Shown here in pieces: positions 52,536 through 60,022 of a stretch of 64,000 nucleotides of DNA. The stretch spans positions 143,509-207,508 of the forward strand of contig QZFT01000089.1 in assembly GCA_003600225.1 (NCBI GenBank). The letters run 5' to 3'. Origin of the DNA: Pseudonocardiaceae bacterium YIM PH 21723. Lineage in GTDB: Bacteria > Actinomycetota > Actinomycetes > Mycobacteriales > Pseudonocardiaceae. Made by a program: the position numbers and the translations under genes. Below the pieces are notes generated by a model. It made no database searches, had not been told where the DNA came from, and saw only the letters and a list, made by a program, of their open reading frames with translations. The stretch's first letter is position 1. Each line of letters begins with the position of its first letter.

Positions 52536-53387
52536 ATGGCCCTCAAGGAACTGCCCGGCGTCCCGAACCAGAACCTGTTGTTCGGCAAGGCGGCGCTGAC
52601 CTCGTTCTTCCGCAGCGGGGACACGCTGCCGGAGACCGAGTACGTGCTGAAGGATCTGGCGATCGACGGCGCGAAGCTGGCCGAGTACAACAAGGTGTGC
52701 GGGTTCGGGCTGCGTGACGCGCTGCCCGCGACCTACATCCACACCCTGGCCGGCCCGGTGCATCTGCAGCTGATGACCGACCCCGGGTTCCCGTTCGCGG
52801 CGACGGGCCTGGTGCACATCCGCAACCAGATCACCCAGCACCGGCCGGTGACCACCGGCGAGAAGCTCACCATCACGGTGAAGCTGGCCGACCTGCGCGC
52901 ACACGACAAGGGCACGCAGTTCGACGTCGTCGCCTCGGCTTCCGTGGGCGGCGAGACGGTGTGGGACGGCGTCTCCACGATCCTGAAGCGCGGCAAGTCC
53001 ACCACCTCTTCTGAGGGTGGGGCCAAAGCGCCGAAGGAGGCAGCCGCCCCGCAGGAGCCGAACGCGGTGTGGCCGCTGCCCGGTGACCTGGGCTGGAGCT
53101 ACGCGGGCGTCTCGGGTGACTACAACCCGATTCACCTGAACCCGATCACCGCGAAGCTGTTCGGCTTCCCGCGGAACATCGCGCACGGCATGTGGTCCAA
53201 GGCGCGGTGCCTCGCCGCGTTCGAGGGCAGGCTGCCGGAGAAGTTCACCGTGGACGTCAGCTTCAAGCTGCCGATCCTGCTGCCCGCCAAGGTCGCGTTC
53301 ACCTCGACCGAGGCGGCCGGCGGCTTCGACTTCGCGCTGACCGACGCTCGTAAGGGCAAGCCGCACCTCGCGGGCACCATCCGCTAG
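52536..53387 (+). CDS. htdX: 3-hydroxyacyl-thioester dehydratase HtdX (MaoC-like)
   Basis: A 283-residue double hot-dog dehydratase. The C-terminal half contains the hydratase-2 motif GVSGDYNPIHLNPITAKLFGFPRNIAHGMW with the catalytic Asp/His; the N-terminal half lacks it, as usual. Together with FabG4 and FadA2 it supplies ketoreduction, dehydration and thiolysis/condensation steps of an acyl-CoA cycle. Known mycobacterial HtdX is similar in length and also follows fabG4. A hairpin repeat lies 9 bp after the stop. Confidence 0.92.
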   Translation: MALKELPGVPNQNLLFGKAALTSFFRSGDTLPETEYVLKDLAIDGAKLAEYNKVCGFGLRDALPATYIHTLAGPVHLQLMTDPGFPFAATGLVHIRNQITQHRPVTTGEKLTITVKLADLRAHDKGTQFDVVASASVGGETVWDGVSTILKRGKSTTSSEGGAKAPKEAAAPQEPNAVWPLPGDLGWSYAGVSGDYNPIHLNPITAKLFGFPRNIAHGMWSKARCLAAFEGRLPEKFTVDVSFKLPILLPAKVAFTSTEAAGGFDFALTDARKGKPHLAGTIR

Positions 53388-53395
53388 ATACCGCT

Positions 53396-53448
53396 CCGAA
53401 GTTGGCGATGTTCGGGCACGTTCTTTGCCCGAACATCGCCAACTTCGG
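53396..53448. repeat. Intergenic hairpin repeat, copy 2
   Basis: Arm CCGAAGTTGGCGATGTTCGG (53396-53415) and complement to 53448, with a 12-13-nt loop. It lies between the convergent htdX and TAP-like hydrolase genes, 9 and 6 bp from their stops. The arm is identical to copy 1. Confidence 0.85.
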
Positions 53449-53453
53449 GACTA

Positions 53454-54773
53454 TTAGGGCTCCCGAATCGGAGCGCCCTCGCAGACGTCGTTGCTGAGGC
53501 TGCCCTTCAGGAAGAACTGGACTCCCTTGCTCGCGCAGGGCAGGTTCCAGAACGAGGCGTGCACGTCGTCGTTCACCGTGAGCAGCGCGTCGCCGACGCT
53601 CTCCCGCATCTGCTGCGCCCAGCCGTAGACCGTGTTCGTCTCCCACCGGTGGCCCACCAGCTGGAGCCGGCTCGTGCCGCGGACCAGGTCGAAGTGCTTC
53701 GCCGGGAACGGGTACTGAGCGCAGAAGTCGAGGCCGGCCGCCTCGTTGCAGCGAAACGCGTACAGCATCAGGTTCGCGTCGCCGTCCTGGTAGTCGAGCT
53801 TCCACAGGCCGTTCCCCGAGTTCGCGGGCCGGGCAGGCGGTGCCTTGGGCGCCGTGCCATCCCGCAGGCCGGCGAGCTGCCCGGCCGACTCCGCCCAGTC
53901 CGCCCTGGCCGAGCCCAGCAGCGAGCGGAAGGTGGACTCGTCCGTCTTGGCCTTGAGGCCGTCGACCGCCGTGGTGACCGCGTCCACCGTGCCGCCGAAG
54001 TGGTAGACGGCGTCGTGCCGGGCGATCCACGCCATGAACAGCCGGGTCAGCTCCTCCCTCGCGGTCGCCTGATCCCGCTGCTGGTCCATGGCCTGACCGG
54101 GAGCGAGAACCGAGTCCAGCATCATCCGGTCGACGTGCGAATCGAACAGGGTCCGGTAGACGCTGCCGAGCGAGGTGCCCCAGGAGACGCCGTAGAAGCT
54201 GATCTCGTCCTCGCCCAGCGCCTGCCGGACGAGGTCCATGTCCCGCGCGTTGGTCTCGGTGTTGAACGCCCGCATGGATTCGGGATCCTTCTTCGCGCAG
54301 GCGGCCAGCGCCGGAGCGAGTTGCGCGGAACTCGTCACGTCCATCTCGGCGCAATGGAACTTGTCGCTGTACCCGGAGCCGCGGATGTCGAAGCCGACCA
54401 GGTCGTAGACCTTGCCGAGCTCACCGAGCTTCGACTTCGCGAACTGCGCGGGCATGGTGGTCGCCTGGTCTCCCGGCCCACCCGGGTTGAGCAGCAGCGC
54501 ACCCTTGCGCCGGCCGATGTCGGTCGCCTTGATCCGGCTGATCGCCAGCTCGATCTTGCGGCCGTCCGGCTTGGCGTGGTCCACCGGAACCTTGATCCTG
54601 GCGCACTCGGAGACCCGATCCGCCTGATCCCAGTCCTCGGCGATCTCCGCGCAGGGCTGCCAGTTCAGGTCGGACCGCGCCGCCACCGGGGCGACGCCCA
54701 GCTGACCGTTCCAGACCAGCGTGCTCATCGGGATGGCGATCAGCAGCGCCAGGAGACCGATTTTCCTCAGCAT
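53454..54773 (-). CDS. Exported TAP-like alpha/beta hydrolase
   Basis: A 439-residue hydrolase of the same superfamily as the 1-5608 array but only distantly similar. An N-terminal signal/anchor (MLRKIGLLALLIAIPMSTLVW) precedes the catalytic region: LNPGGPGDQ, nucleophile elbow GVSWGTSLG, and C-terminal His in NDDVHASFW. It ends in the TAP-like domain with CEGAPIREP. The ATG overlaps the stop of the mini-protein gene upstream, so the two are co-translated. Probably an extracytoplasmic aminopeptidase or esterase. Confidence 0.88.
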   Translation of the reverse strand: MLRKIGLLALLIAIPMSTLVWNGQLGVAPVAARSDLNWQPCAEIAEDWDQADRVSECARIKVPVDHAKPDGRKIELAISRIKATDIGRRKGALLLNPGGPGDQATTMPAQFAKSKLGELGKVYDLVGFDIRGSGYSDKFHCAEMDVTSSAQLAPALAACAKKDPESMRAFNTETNARDMDLVRQALGEDEISFYGVSWGTSLGSVYRTLFDSHVDRMMLDSVLAPGQAMDQQRDQATAREELTRLFMAWIARHDAVYHFGGTVDAVTTAVDGLKAKTDESTFRSLLGSARADWAESAGQLAGLRDGTAPKAPPARPANSGNGLWKLDYQDGDANLMLYAFRCNEAAGLDFCAQYPFPAKHFDLVRGTSRLQLVGHRWETNTVYGWAQQMRESVGDALLTVNDDVHASFWNLPCASKGVQFFLKGSLSNDVCEGAPIREP

Positions 54774-54940
54774 CGGGAACCGTCCTGGTAGATCACCGGC
54801 AGGACCTTGTGGTGCACCGCCCTGTTCCAGTTGATGACGGGCACGGAACAGGAATCAGCCGGCGCGGCCTTGGCCTCGGCCTGCCACCAGTAGAGGGGTC
54901 CGGCGGCGATGACCGCGACCGCGCACAGTTTCTTGAGCAT
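54767..54940 (-). CDS. 57-residue exported mini-protein coupled to the TAP-like hydrolase
   Basis: A short gene read from ATG 54940 to TGA 54767, overlapping the hydrolase start by 7 bp. The product has an N-terminal hydrophobic signal (MLKKLCAVAVIAAGPLYWW) and a mature part with two Cys (DSCSVPVINW ... QDGSRC) able to form one disulfide. The ribosome-binding site is poor. Coupling suggests an inhibitor, propeptide-like chaperone or partner of the hydrolase. I do not recognise the family. Confidence 0.6.
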   Translation of the reverse strand: MLKKLCAVAVIAAGPLYWWQAEAKAAPADSCSVPVINWNRAVHHKVLPVIYQDGSRC

Positions 54941-54992
54941 GCTGAAGACACTGCTCGGCCAGTGTCCTGGCCAGGTCCGATCTCTGTCCTGG

Positions 54993-55898
54993 TTATGTCG
55001 CGGTTCTGTTACGGCCCGGGAAGAAGCGGTTCGTGGTGCGTTGGTACTCCGCGTAGTCCGGCCGGGACAGCCGGCTGTAGTACTCGGCGGGCACCGCGCC
55101 GGTGGCGTACACCAGGGTCACGTAGAACACGTAGCTGATGCCGAGCAGGCCGATCAGGGTGGCGATGCCCAGCGCGGTGTGCACCTCGACGGTGGGCAGC
55201 GCGAGCAGGATCAACGCGTTCCACTGCATCCACTGGAAGAAGTAGTTGGGGTGCCTGCTGTACTTCCACAGCCCGACGTCGCAGGTCACGCCCCGATGGG
55301 TCTTGCCGAAGGCGGCCTTCTGCAGGTCGGCGACGGTCTCCAGCACGAAGCTCAGCGACCACAGGGCGATGGCGATGACCTCCACCCACCCCAGGGTGTC
55401 ACCCGCCGAGACGATCAACAGTGCGGGCAGCGCGCAGAAGCTCATGTTCGCCAGGCCCTGCAGGCTGATCTCGTACTGGAGCGACAGCTGCTCGCTCTGG
55501 TAGCCGTGCTTCTCCCAGCGTCTGCGCTGGTAGCGATACCGCTGTAGGTCCTGGGTCGGCCGCTGCTTGAACATCAGGCTCGCGCCCCAGAGGCCCATCC
55601 GGCCGCCGATCAGCAGGTAGATGATCGCGGTGACGGCGGTCAGCGGGCAGTCCAGCGGGTGGCCGAAGATCAGCGTCTGCACGCCGATGGCGACAAGGCC
55701 CCACGGCCAGGCGACATCCACGTAGGACATCAGCCCGGTGCGGTACGCCGGAATGTTGGCGATCACCAGGAACAGCACCAGTTGCACCAGCACGTTGACC
55801 AGGGCGAACTCGCGCATCGCGGGCTGGGCCAGCACGATGGCCAGCAGGGCGAGGAACGGCAGGGCCTGCACCAGCCGTTTCAGGAAGCGCTGAGACAT
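54993..55898 (-). CDS. DUF1295 / steroid-reductase-like membrane protein
   Basis: A 301-residue polytopic membrane protein with about seven hydrophobic helices. The C-terminal KYSRHPNYFFQWMQW is the signature shared by DUF1295, 3-oxo-5-alpha-steroid 4-dehydrogenase and isoprenylcysteine methyltransferase-like proteins, where it binds a nucleotide cofactor. Likely a reductase or methyltransferase acting on a lipid. It is divergent from a TetR gene across 29 bp containing a perfect 18-bp palindrome, so the TetR probably represses it. Confidence 0.85.
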   Translation of the reverse strand: MSQRFLKRLVQALPFLALLAIVLAQPAMREFALVNVLVQLVLFLVIANIPAYRTGLMSYVDVAWPWGLVAIGVQTLIFGHPLDCPLTAVTAIIYLLIGGRMGLWGASLMFKQRPTQDLQRYRYQRRRWEKHGYQSEQLSLQYEISLQGLANMSFCALPALLIVSAGDTLGWVEVIAIALWSLSFVLETVADLQKAAFGKTHRGVTCDVGLWKYSRHPNYFFQWMQWNALILLALPTVEVHTALGIATLIGLLGISYVFYVTLVYATGAVPAEYYSRLSRPDYAEYQRTTNRFFPGRNRTAT

Positions 55899-55908
55899 GC
55901 AGTTGAGT

Positions 55909-55926
55909 GTGTCTCACGTGAGACAC
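55909..55926. promoter_or_regulatory. Perfect 18-bp palindrome, DUF1295/TetR divergent promoter
   Basis: GTGTCTCAC-GTGAGACAC, symmetric about 55917/55918. It ends 1 bp before the TetR ATG at 55928 and 10 bp from the DUF1295 start, so it can block both. The half-site TGTCTCA recurs upstream of the second TetR gene at 56710-56738. Confidence 0.75.
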
Positions 55927-55927
55927 T

Positions 55928-56476
55928 ATGTCCATGGTGTCTCAAGACTCAGTGCTCGACGCGGCTCAGACCATGTTCCTGCGGGACGGCTGGCTGGACC
56001 TGCGGGCGCTGGCCGCCGAGACCGGGATCGGCCGGGCGACCCTGTACCGGCACTACGAAGGCCGGGAACACCTGCTCGGCGAGGTGCTGTGGCGACTCAT
56101 GGAGCCGACCATGCAGCAGGTCAGCCGCGAGGTGCGCGCCGAGGGACACTCGGGAGCGGACGCGGTGGCGGAGAACATCCGCCGCTGCCTGACGATCAGC
56201 GCCTCGTTACCGCAGATGCGCGCGATGATGGATCGGGACGCCGAGACCACGATGCGGGTGATGGCATCGAAGCACGGCGTTGTGCAACGACGACTCATTG
56301 CCTCAGTGGCCGGCATGATCTCCCAGGAGATCGGCGATACCGGAGCCATTCCCCTGGAGACGCTGGCGTACGCGGTCGTCCGGGTGGGCGAGTCCTTCTA
56401 CTACCGGGAACTCATCACCGGAGACGCGCCGGACATCGACGCGGCCGCCCTGATCATCCGGAAGCTGCTCGCCTGA
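55928..56476 (+). CDS. TetR-family regulator (QsdR-like) 1
   Basis: A 182-residue repressor. Its helix-turn-helix is LRALAAETGIGRATLYRHYEGREHLL; the C-terminal domain (MRVMASKHGVVQRR, VVRVGESFYYRELITGD) is of the QsdR type. The ATG at 55928 abuts the palindrome and has no ribosome-binding site, implying leaderless translation; ATG 55934 is an alternative. It is a paralogue of the gene at 56754 and likely controls itself and the DUF1295 gene. Confidence 0.87.
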   Translation: MSMVSQDSVLDAAQTMFLRDGWLDLRALAAETGIGRATLYRHYEGREHLLGEVLWRLMEPTMQQVSREVRAEGHSGADAVAENIRRCLTISASLPQMRAMMDRDAETTMRVMASKHGVVQRRLIASVAGMISQEIGDTGAIPLETLAYAVVRVGESFYYRELITGDAPDIDAAALIIRKLLA

Positions 56477-56656
56477 CCGGAGCGGAGTGCGCGGCAACGG
56501 CTCGACCTGCTCCAGCGCCTCGGCGATCGGCAGCAGCAACCAGCCGATGACCCGGTCGACCGCGTTGCCCCACGCCCGCTTCACCCGGACCCCCATCCGG
56601 GCGAGCAGCCCGGCGGACGGGTCGATGGGCGGATTCCATGCGATGGCTTCTCTCAC
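56303..56656 (-). CDS. Possible truncated minus-strand gene overlapping TetR 1
   Basis: A frame starting at GTG 56656, nine bases after GAAGGGG. Its first ~56 codons (MREAIAWNPPIDPSAGLLAR, then a hydrophobic VIGWLLLPIAEAL stretch) have the G/C-ending third positions of real genes here and lie outside other genes; the remainder runs antisense to TetR 1 with poor codon statistics. It may be the 5' remnant of a gene truncated by rearrangement, or a small gene with a long antisense tail. Low confidence. Confidence 0.3.
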   Translation of the reverse strand: MREAIAWNPPIDPSAGLLARMGVRVKRAWGNAVDRVIGWLLLPIAEALEQVEPLPRTPLRSGEQLPDDQGGRVDVRRVSGDEFPVVEGLAHPDDRVRQRLQGNGSGIADLLGDHAGH

Positions 56657-56709
56657 GACCTACTACCCCTTCACGTGGTTAATAATGGCGTTATATCCAC
56701 GGTAGGGTC

Positions 56710-56738
56710 GGTGAGACATTTCCGCCATTTGTCTCACC
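56710..56738. promoter_or_regulatory. Inverted repeat upstream of TetR 2
   Basis: GGTGAGACA (56710-56718) and TGTCTCACC (56730-56738) with an 11-nt spacer, ending 15 bp before the ATG. The half-sites are those of the 55909-55926 palindrome but in the outward arrangement. Confidence 0.6.
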
Positions 56739-56753
56739 TGCCAGACTGGGCCA

Positions 56754-57302
56754 ATGACTCCCCGTGACGCCCAGGACCCTGTCCTCTCCACGGCCGCGGT
56801 GATGTTTCTGCAGGACAACCGGGTGGACATGCAGGCATTGAGCAAGTTGGCCGGCCTGAGCCGGGCCACGCTCTACCGCCGCTACGGCGACCGCGGGCAA
56901 CTACTGGGCGCAGCGTTCTGGCAGTTCGCCGAACCGGTCATCACCGAACTGCGGGCGGGGATCCGCGAGGAGGGCCTACGCGGAGCGGAGGCGGTCGCCG
57001 AGCAGGTGGGACGGTCGCTGCACTTCGTCGCCGAGATACCCCAGGTGCGGAACGCGATGAAGCACAACGCGGAGCAGACCCTGCGGGTGATGACCTCCAA
57101 GCACGGCATCGTGCAGCGGGGGCTCGTCGCGTTCACGACCGAGATGATCATCGAGGAGATCGGCGATCCGGACATCCCGCCGGCGACCCTGGCCTACGGC
57201 GTCGTCCGGATCGGCGAGTCCTTCTTCTACCGCGAACTGATCACCGGCGAGCCACAGGACATCGACTCGGCCATCCTGCTCATCCGGAAGCTGCTGAGTT
57301 AG
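56754..57302 (+). CDS. TetR-family regulator (QsdR-like) 2
   Basis: A 182-residue paralogue of TetR 1 with the helix-turn-helix MQALSKLAGLSRATLYRRYGDRGQLL and the same C-terminal landmarks (MTSKHGIVQRG, VVRIGESFFYRELITGE, DIDSAILLIRKLL). Equal length and shared operator half-sites show tandem duplication. The ribosome-binding site is weak or absent. It overlaps the converging TetR 3 gene by 4 bp. Target genes other than itself are not obvious. Confidence 0.86.
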   Translation: MTPRDAQDPVLSTAAVMFLQDNRVDMQALSKLAGLSRATLYRRYGDRGQLLGAAFWQFAEPVITELRAGIREEGLRGAEAVAEQVGRSLHFVAEIPQVRNAMKHNAEQTLRVMTSKHGIVQRGLVAFTTEMIIEEIGDPDIPPATLAYGVVRIGESFFYRELITGEPQDIDSAILLIRKLLS

Positions 57303-57982
57303 CGCTTGTGGGGCGGCACCCAGTAGTCGCCCCGCAGGATGTCGCCGAAGCCGTTCCACACCAGGCTCATCATCCGGGCCGCCATCTTGCGTGGCGAGGC
57401 CTCGGGGTGGTCCATCCACCAGTCCGCCAGGGACTCGGTGGCGCCGACCAGTGCGGCCGCCAGGGCCTCACCCTGGACCGCGATCTCCTCCGGCAGGCCA
57501 CCCTCGCTGCCCTGGTGCACCATCAGGGTGGAGACCACCTCGATCACCCGGTCTCGCATCTCCGCCCACTCGGCGAAGAACGGTCCGCCCTGGTTGGCGG
57601 CGAGCCGGTGCAGCACCCGCCAGCTGTCCCGGTTCTGGCTGACGAAGGTGAAGAAGGCGACGAATCCGTCGTAGAGCATCATCTCCGGCGTCCGGCCGGG
57701 GGTCATGGTCTCCGCGATCGCCTCGATGACCTTGGTGGCCTCGCGGCGGATGGACGCGGAGAACAGATCCTCCTTGGAGCCGAGGTAGGAGTAGACCATC
57801 GGCTTGGAGATGCCCGCGACCTCGGCGATCTCGTCCATGGACGCGTCGTGATACCCGTGCTGGGAGAACACGAAGACGGCGGCGTCCAGAATCTGCCGCT
57901 CACGCACGGTGCGCGGTAGCCGCTTCGGGCGACGCCCGGGATCACCGCCTGCGGTGTCCCCGCCGCTCAGAGCTGCCTCCAT
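57299..57982 (-). CDS. TetR-family regulator 3, candidate master regulator of the lipid regulon
   Basis: A 227-residue repressor. The ATG at 57982 follows GGAGGAGGC. The basic arm GRRPKRLPRTVRERQIL precedes the helix-turn-helix MDEIAEVAGISKPMVYSYLGSKEDLF; the C-terminal ligand domain is large. It is divergent from scp2-fadE, and the shared 106-bp promoter contains the paired operator found also at fadE5 and fadA2/fabG4. It is therefore the best candidate to bind all three pairs, probably releasing DNA on an acyl-CoA signal. Confidence 0.85.
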   Translation of the reverse strand: MEAALSGGDTAGGDPGRRPKRLPRTVRERQILDAAVFVFSQHGYHDASMDEIAEVAGISKPMVYSYLGSKEDLFSASIRREATKVIEAIAETMTPGRTPEMMLYDGFVAFFTFVSQNRDSWRVLHRLAANQGGPFFAEWAEMRDRVIEVVSTLMVHQGSEGGLPEEIAVQGEALAAALVGATESLADWWMDHPEASPRKMAARMMSLVWNGFGDILRGDYWVPPHKR

Positions 57983-58034
57983 GCCTCCTCCTCGTGTCGA
58001 GAAGTTCATCCTACGGTCAGTCTTGCCAGTCTAC

Positions 58035-58064
58035 CTACTCCTGCGTAGCCTTACTCACGAGTAG
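58035..58064. promoter_or_regulatory. Paired palindromic operator between tetR3 and scp2
   Basis: CTACTCCTGCGTAG (58035-58048) and TTACTCACGAGTAG (58051-58064), centres 16 bp apart. The second site is the best palindrome of the family. Location implies autoregulation of the TetR and control of scp2-fadE. Confidence 0.75.
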
Positions 58065-58088
58065 GTATAAATGAGAGGTCGAATCATC

Positions 58089-58655
58089 ATGGCTGAGACG
58101 CCGGGCAACCCCATCGCCGCCCTCCTCGAAAACGACCCGAAAAAGGTCAGCAAAGAGCAGCTTGCCGAGATGTTGAGCAAGGCTAGCGCGATCGCCGACA
58201 GCGGTGAGTCAGTCGACCTCTCCTCCCTGGGCCCGGCGGAGTTCGCCAAGCTCGTCTCCCGCGCGTCCAAGGACCAGATCGAGGCCGTGCTGGGTGTGCC
58301 CTCCCTGAAGAAGGGCATTCTGACGGAGATCTTCAACCGGATGGAAGAGCAGTTCCGTCCGGAGCGCGCCGCCAACACCAACGCGATCATCCACTGGCGA
58401 CTCTCCGACGGTGCGGGCGAGGGCGGCTACGACCGCTACGAGACCGTGATCGCCGACGGCCGCTGCGTGGCGAACATCCCGCCGCAGCACGAGGAGGCTC
58501 GCGTGTCCATCACCGCCAGCCCCTACGAGTTCCTGAAGCTGGTCTCCGGCAACGGCTCCCCGCCGGTGATGTTCATGACCGGCAAGATCAAGCTCAAGGG
58601 TGACCTGGGCCTGGCCGCCGGCCTGACCAACCTGTTCGACTTCCCGAAGGCGTAA
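58089..58655 (+). CDS. SCP2 sterol-carrier-domain protein
   Basis: A 188-residue lipid-binding protein. I chose ATG 58089 (AGAGG 10 nt upstream); ATG 58071 nearly abuts the operator. A helical N-terminal extension (KEQLAEMLSKASAIAD) precedes the SCP2 fold with FNRMEEQFRPERAANTNAIIHW, YETVIADGRC and FMTGKIKLKGDLGLAAGLTNLF. Such domains bind acyl-CoA or sterol-like lipids and could present substrate to the dehydrogenase encoded 5 bp downstream. Confidence 0.88.
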   Translation: MAETPGNPIAALLENDPKKVSKEQLAEMLSKASAIADSGESVDLSSLGPAEFAKLVSRASKDQIEAVLGVPSLKKGILTEIFNRMEEQFRPERAANTNAIIHWRLSDGAGEGGYDRYETVIADGRCVANIPPQHEEARVSITASPYEFLKLVSGNGSPPVMFMTGKIKLKGDLGLAAGLTNLFDFPKA

Positions 58656-58660
58656 CGCCG

Positions 58661-59872
58661 ATGGCCTTCTCCACCGAGCTGACCGAAGAGCAGGTCGAAC
58701 TACGCGACTGGGTGCACGGCTTCGCCAAGGACGTCATGCGTCCGGCCGCGCACGAGTGGGACGAGCGGGAAGAGACCCCGTGGCCGGTGATCCAGGAAGC
58801 CGCCAAGATCGGTCTCTACAGCTTCGAGTCACTCGCCACCTGGTTCGGCGACCCGACGGGCCTGTCCGTTCCCGTCACCCAGGAGGAACTCTTCTGGGGC
58901 GACGCCGGTATCGGCCTGGCCATCATGGGCACCGGTCTCGCCGTGGCGGGCATCTTCGCGGCGGGCACGCCGGATCAGCTGGTGGAGTGGGTCCCGCAGT
59001 GCTTCGGTGACGAGAAGGACCCCAAGGTCGCCGCCTTCTGCTCGTCGGAGCCGGAGGCCGGTTCGGACGTGTCGAACATGCGCACCCGCGCGGTGTACGA
59101 CGAGGCGAACGACGAGTGGGTCATCAACGGCGCCAAGGCCTGGGCGACCAACGGCGGCATCGCCAACGTGCACGTGGTGCAGGCCGTCGTGGACAAGGAC
59201 CTCGGCTCCCGGGGCCAGGCCGCGTTCATCGTCCCGCCCGGCACCGCAGGCCTGACCAGCACGAAGAAGATCAAGAAACACGGTCTGCGCGCCTCACACA
59301 CCGCCGACCTGTTCCTGGATGAAGTGCGGGTTCCCGGCCGCTGCCTGCTCGGCGGCAAGGACAAGCTGGACGAGAAACTGGCCAGGGCCCGCGAGGGGCG
59401 CAAGGGCGGTTCGCAGGCGGCGATGGCCACCTTCGAACTCACCCGGCCGACGGTCGGCGCCATGGCGGTCGGCATCGCCCGCGCCGCCTACGAGTACTCC
59501 CTGGAGTACGCCAAGGGCCGGGTCACCTTCGGCAGGCCGATCATCGAGAACCAGTCGATCTCGTTCCTGCTGGCCGACATCAAGACCGAGATCGACGCCG
59601 CCCGGCTGCTGGTGTGGCGGGCCGCGTACATGGGTCGCAACAACGTGCCGTTCGCCAACGCGGAGGGCTCGATGTCCAAGCTGAAGGCGGGCCGGGTCGC
59701 CACCTGGTCCACCGAGCGGGCGATTCAGATCCTGGGCGGTAACGGCTATACCCGGGAGCACCCGGTGGAGCGCTGGCACCGGGACGCCAAGATCTTCGAG
59801 ATCTTCGAGGGCACGGAGCAGATCCAGCAGCTGGTCATCGCGCGCGCGATCTCCGGCCTGCACCTCAGATAA
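58661..59872 (+). CDS. Acyl-CoA dehydrogenase
   Basis: A 403-residue acyl-CoA dehydrogenase-family flavoenzyme. Landmarks: VAAFCSSEPEAGSDVSNMRT, WVINGAKAWATNGG, RVTFGRPIIENQSISFLLAD, ILGGNGYTREHPVERWHRDAKI and the final IFEGTEQIQQLVIARAI. It is of typical length and unlike the long FadE5 type. It forms an operon with the SCP2 gene under the paired operator. Chain-length or substrate class cannot be assigned. Confidence 0.92.
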   Translation: MAFSTELTEEQVELRDWVHGFAKDVMRPAAHEWDEREETPWPVIQEAAKIGLYSFESLATWFGDPTGLSVPVTQEELFWGDAGIGLAIMGTGLAVAGIFAAGTPDQLVEWVPQCFGDEKDPKVAAFCSSEPEAGSDVSNMRTRAVYDEANDEWVINGAKAWATNGGIANVHVVQAVVDKDLGSRGQAAFIVPPGTAGLTSTKKIKKHGLRASHTADLFLDEVRVPGRCLLGGKDKLDEKLARAREGRKGGSQAAMATFELTRPTVGAMAVGIARAAYEYSLEYAKGRVTFGRPIIENQSISFLLADIKTEIDAARLLVWRAAYMGRNNVPFANAEGSMSKLKAGRVATWSTERAIQILGGNGYTREHPVERWHRDAKIFEIFEGTEQIQQLVIARAISGLHLR

Positions 59873-59964
59873 GAGGACTTCGCCGGGTGGCAGTGGCCCG
59901 TCACCCGGCGGATGAGGAGCCCGGTATTTCCCGCCAGGAGATACCGGGCTCCGCCACGCGTGGT

Positions 59965-60017
59965 CCGAAGTTGACGAGGTTCGGGAATGTTCTTCTCCCG
60001 AATCTCGTCAACTTCGG
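59965..60017. repeat. Intergenic hairpin repeat, copy 3
   Basis: Arm CCGAAGTTGACGAGGTTCGG (59965-59984) with its complement ending at 60017; one pair is a G-T mismatch. Compared with copies 1 and 2, two arm positions have changed, and in both the opposite arm has changed to match, so pairing is maintained. It lies between convergent genes, 6 bp from the GntR gene stop. Confidence 0.82.
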
Positions 60018-60022
60018 GATCC

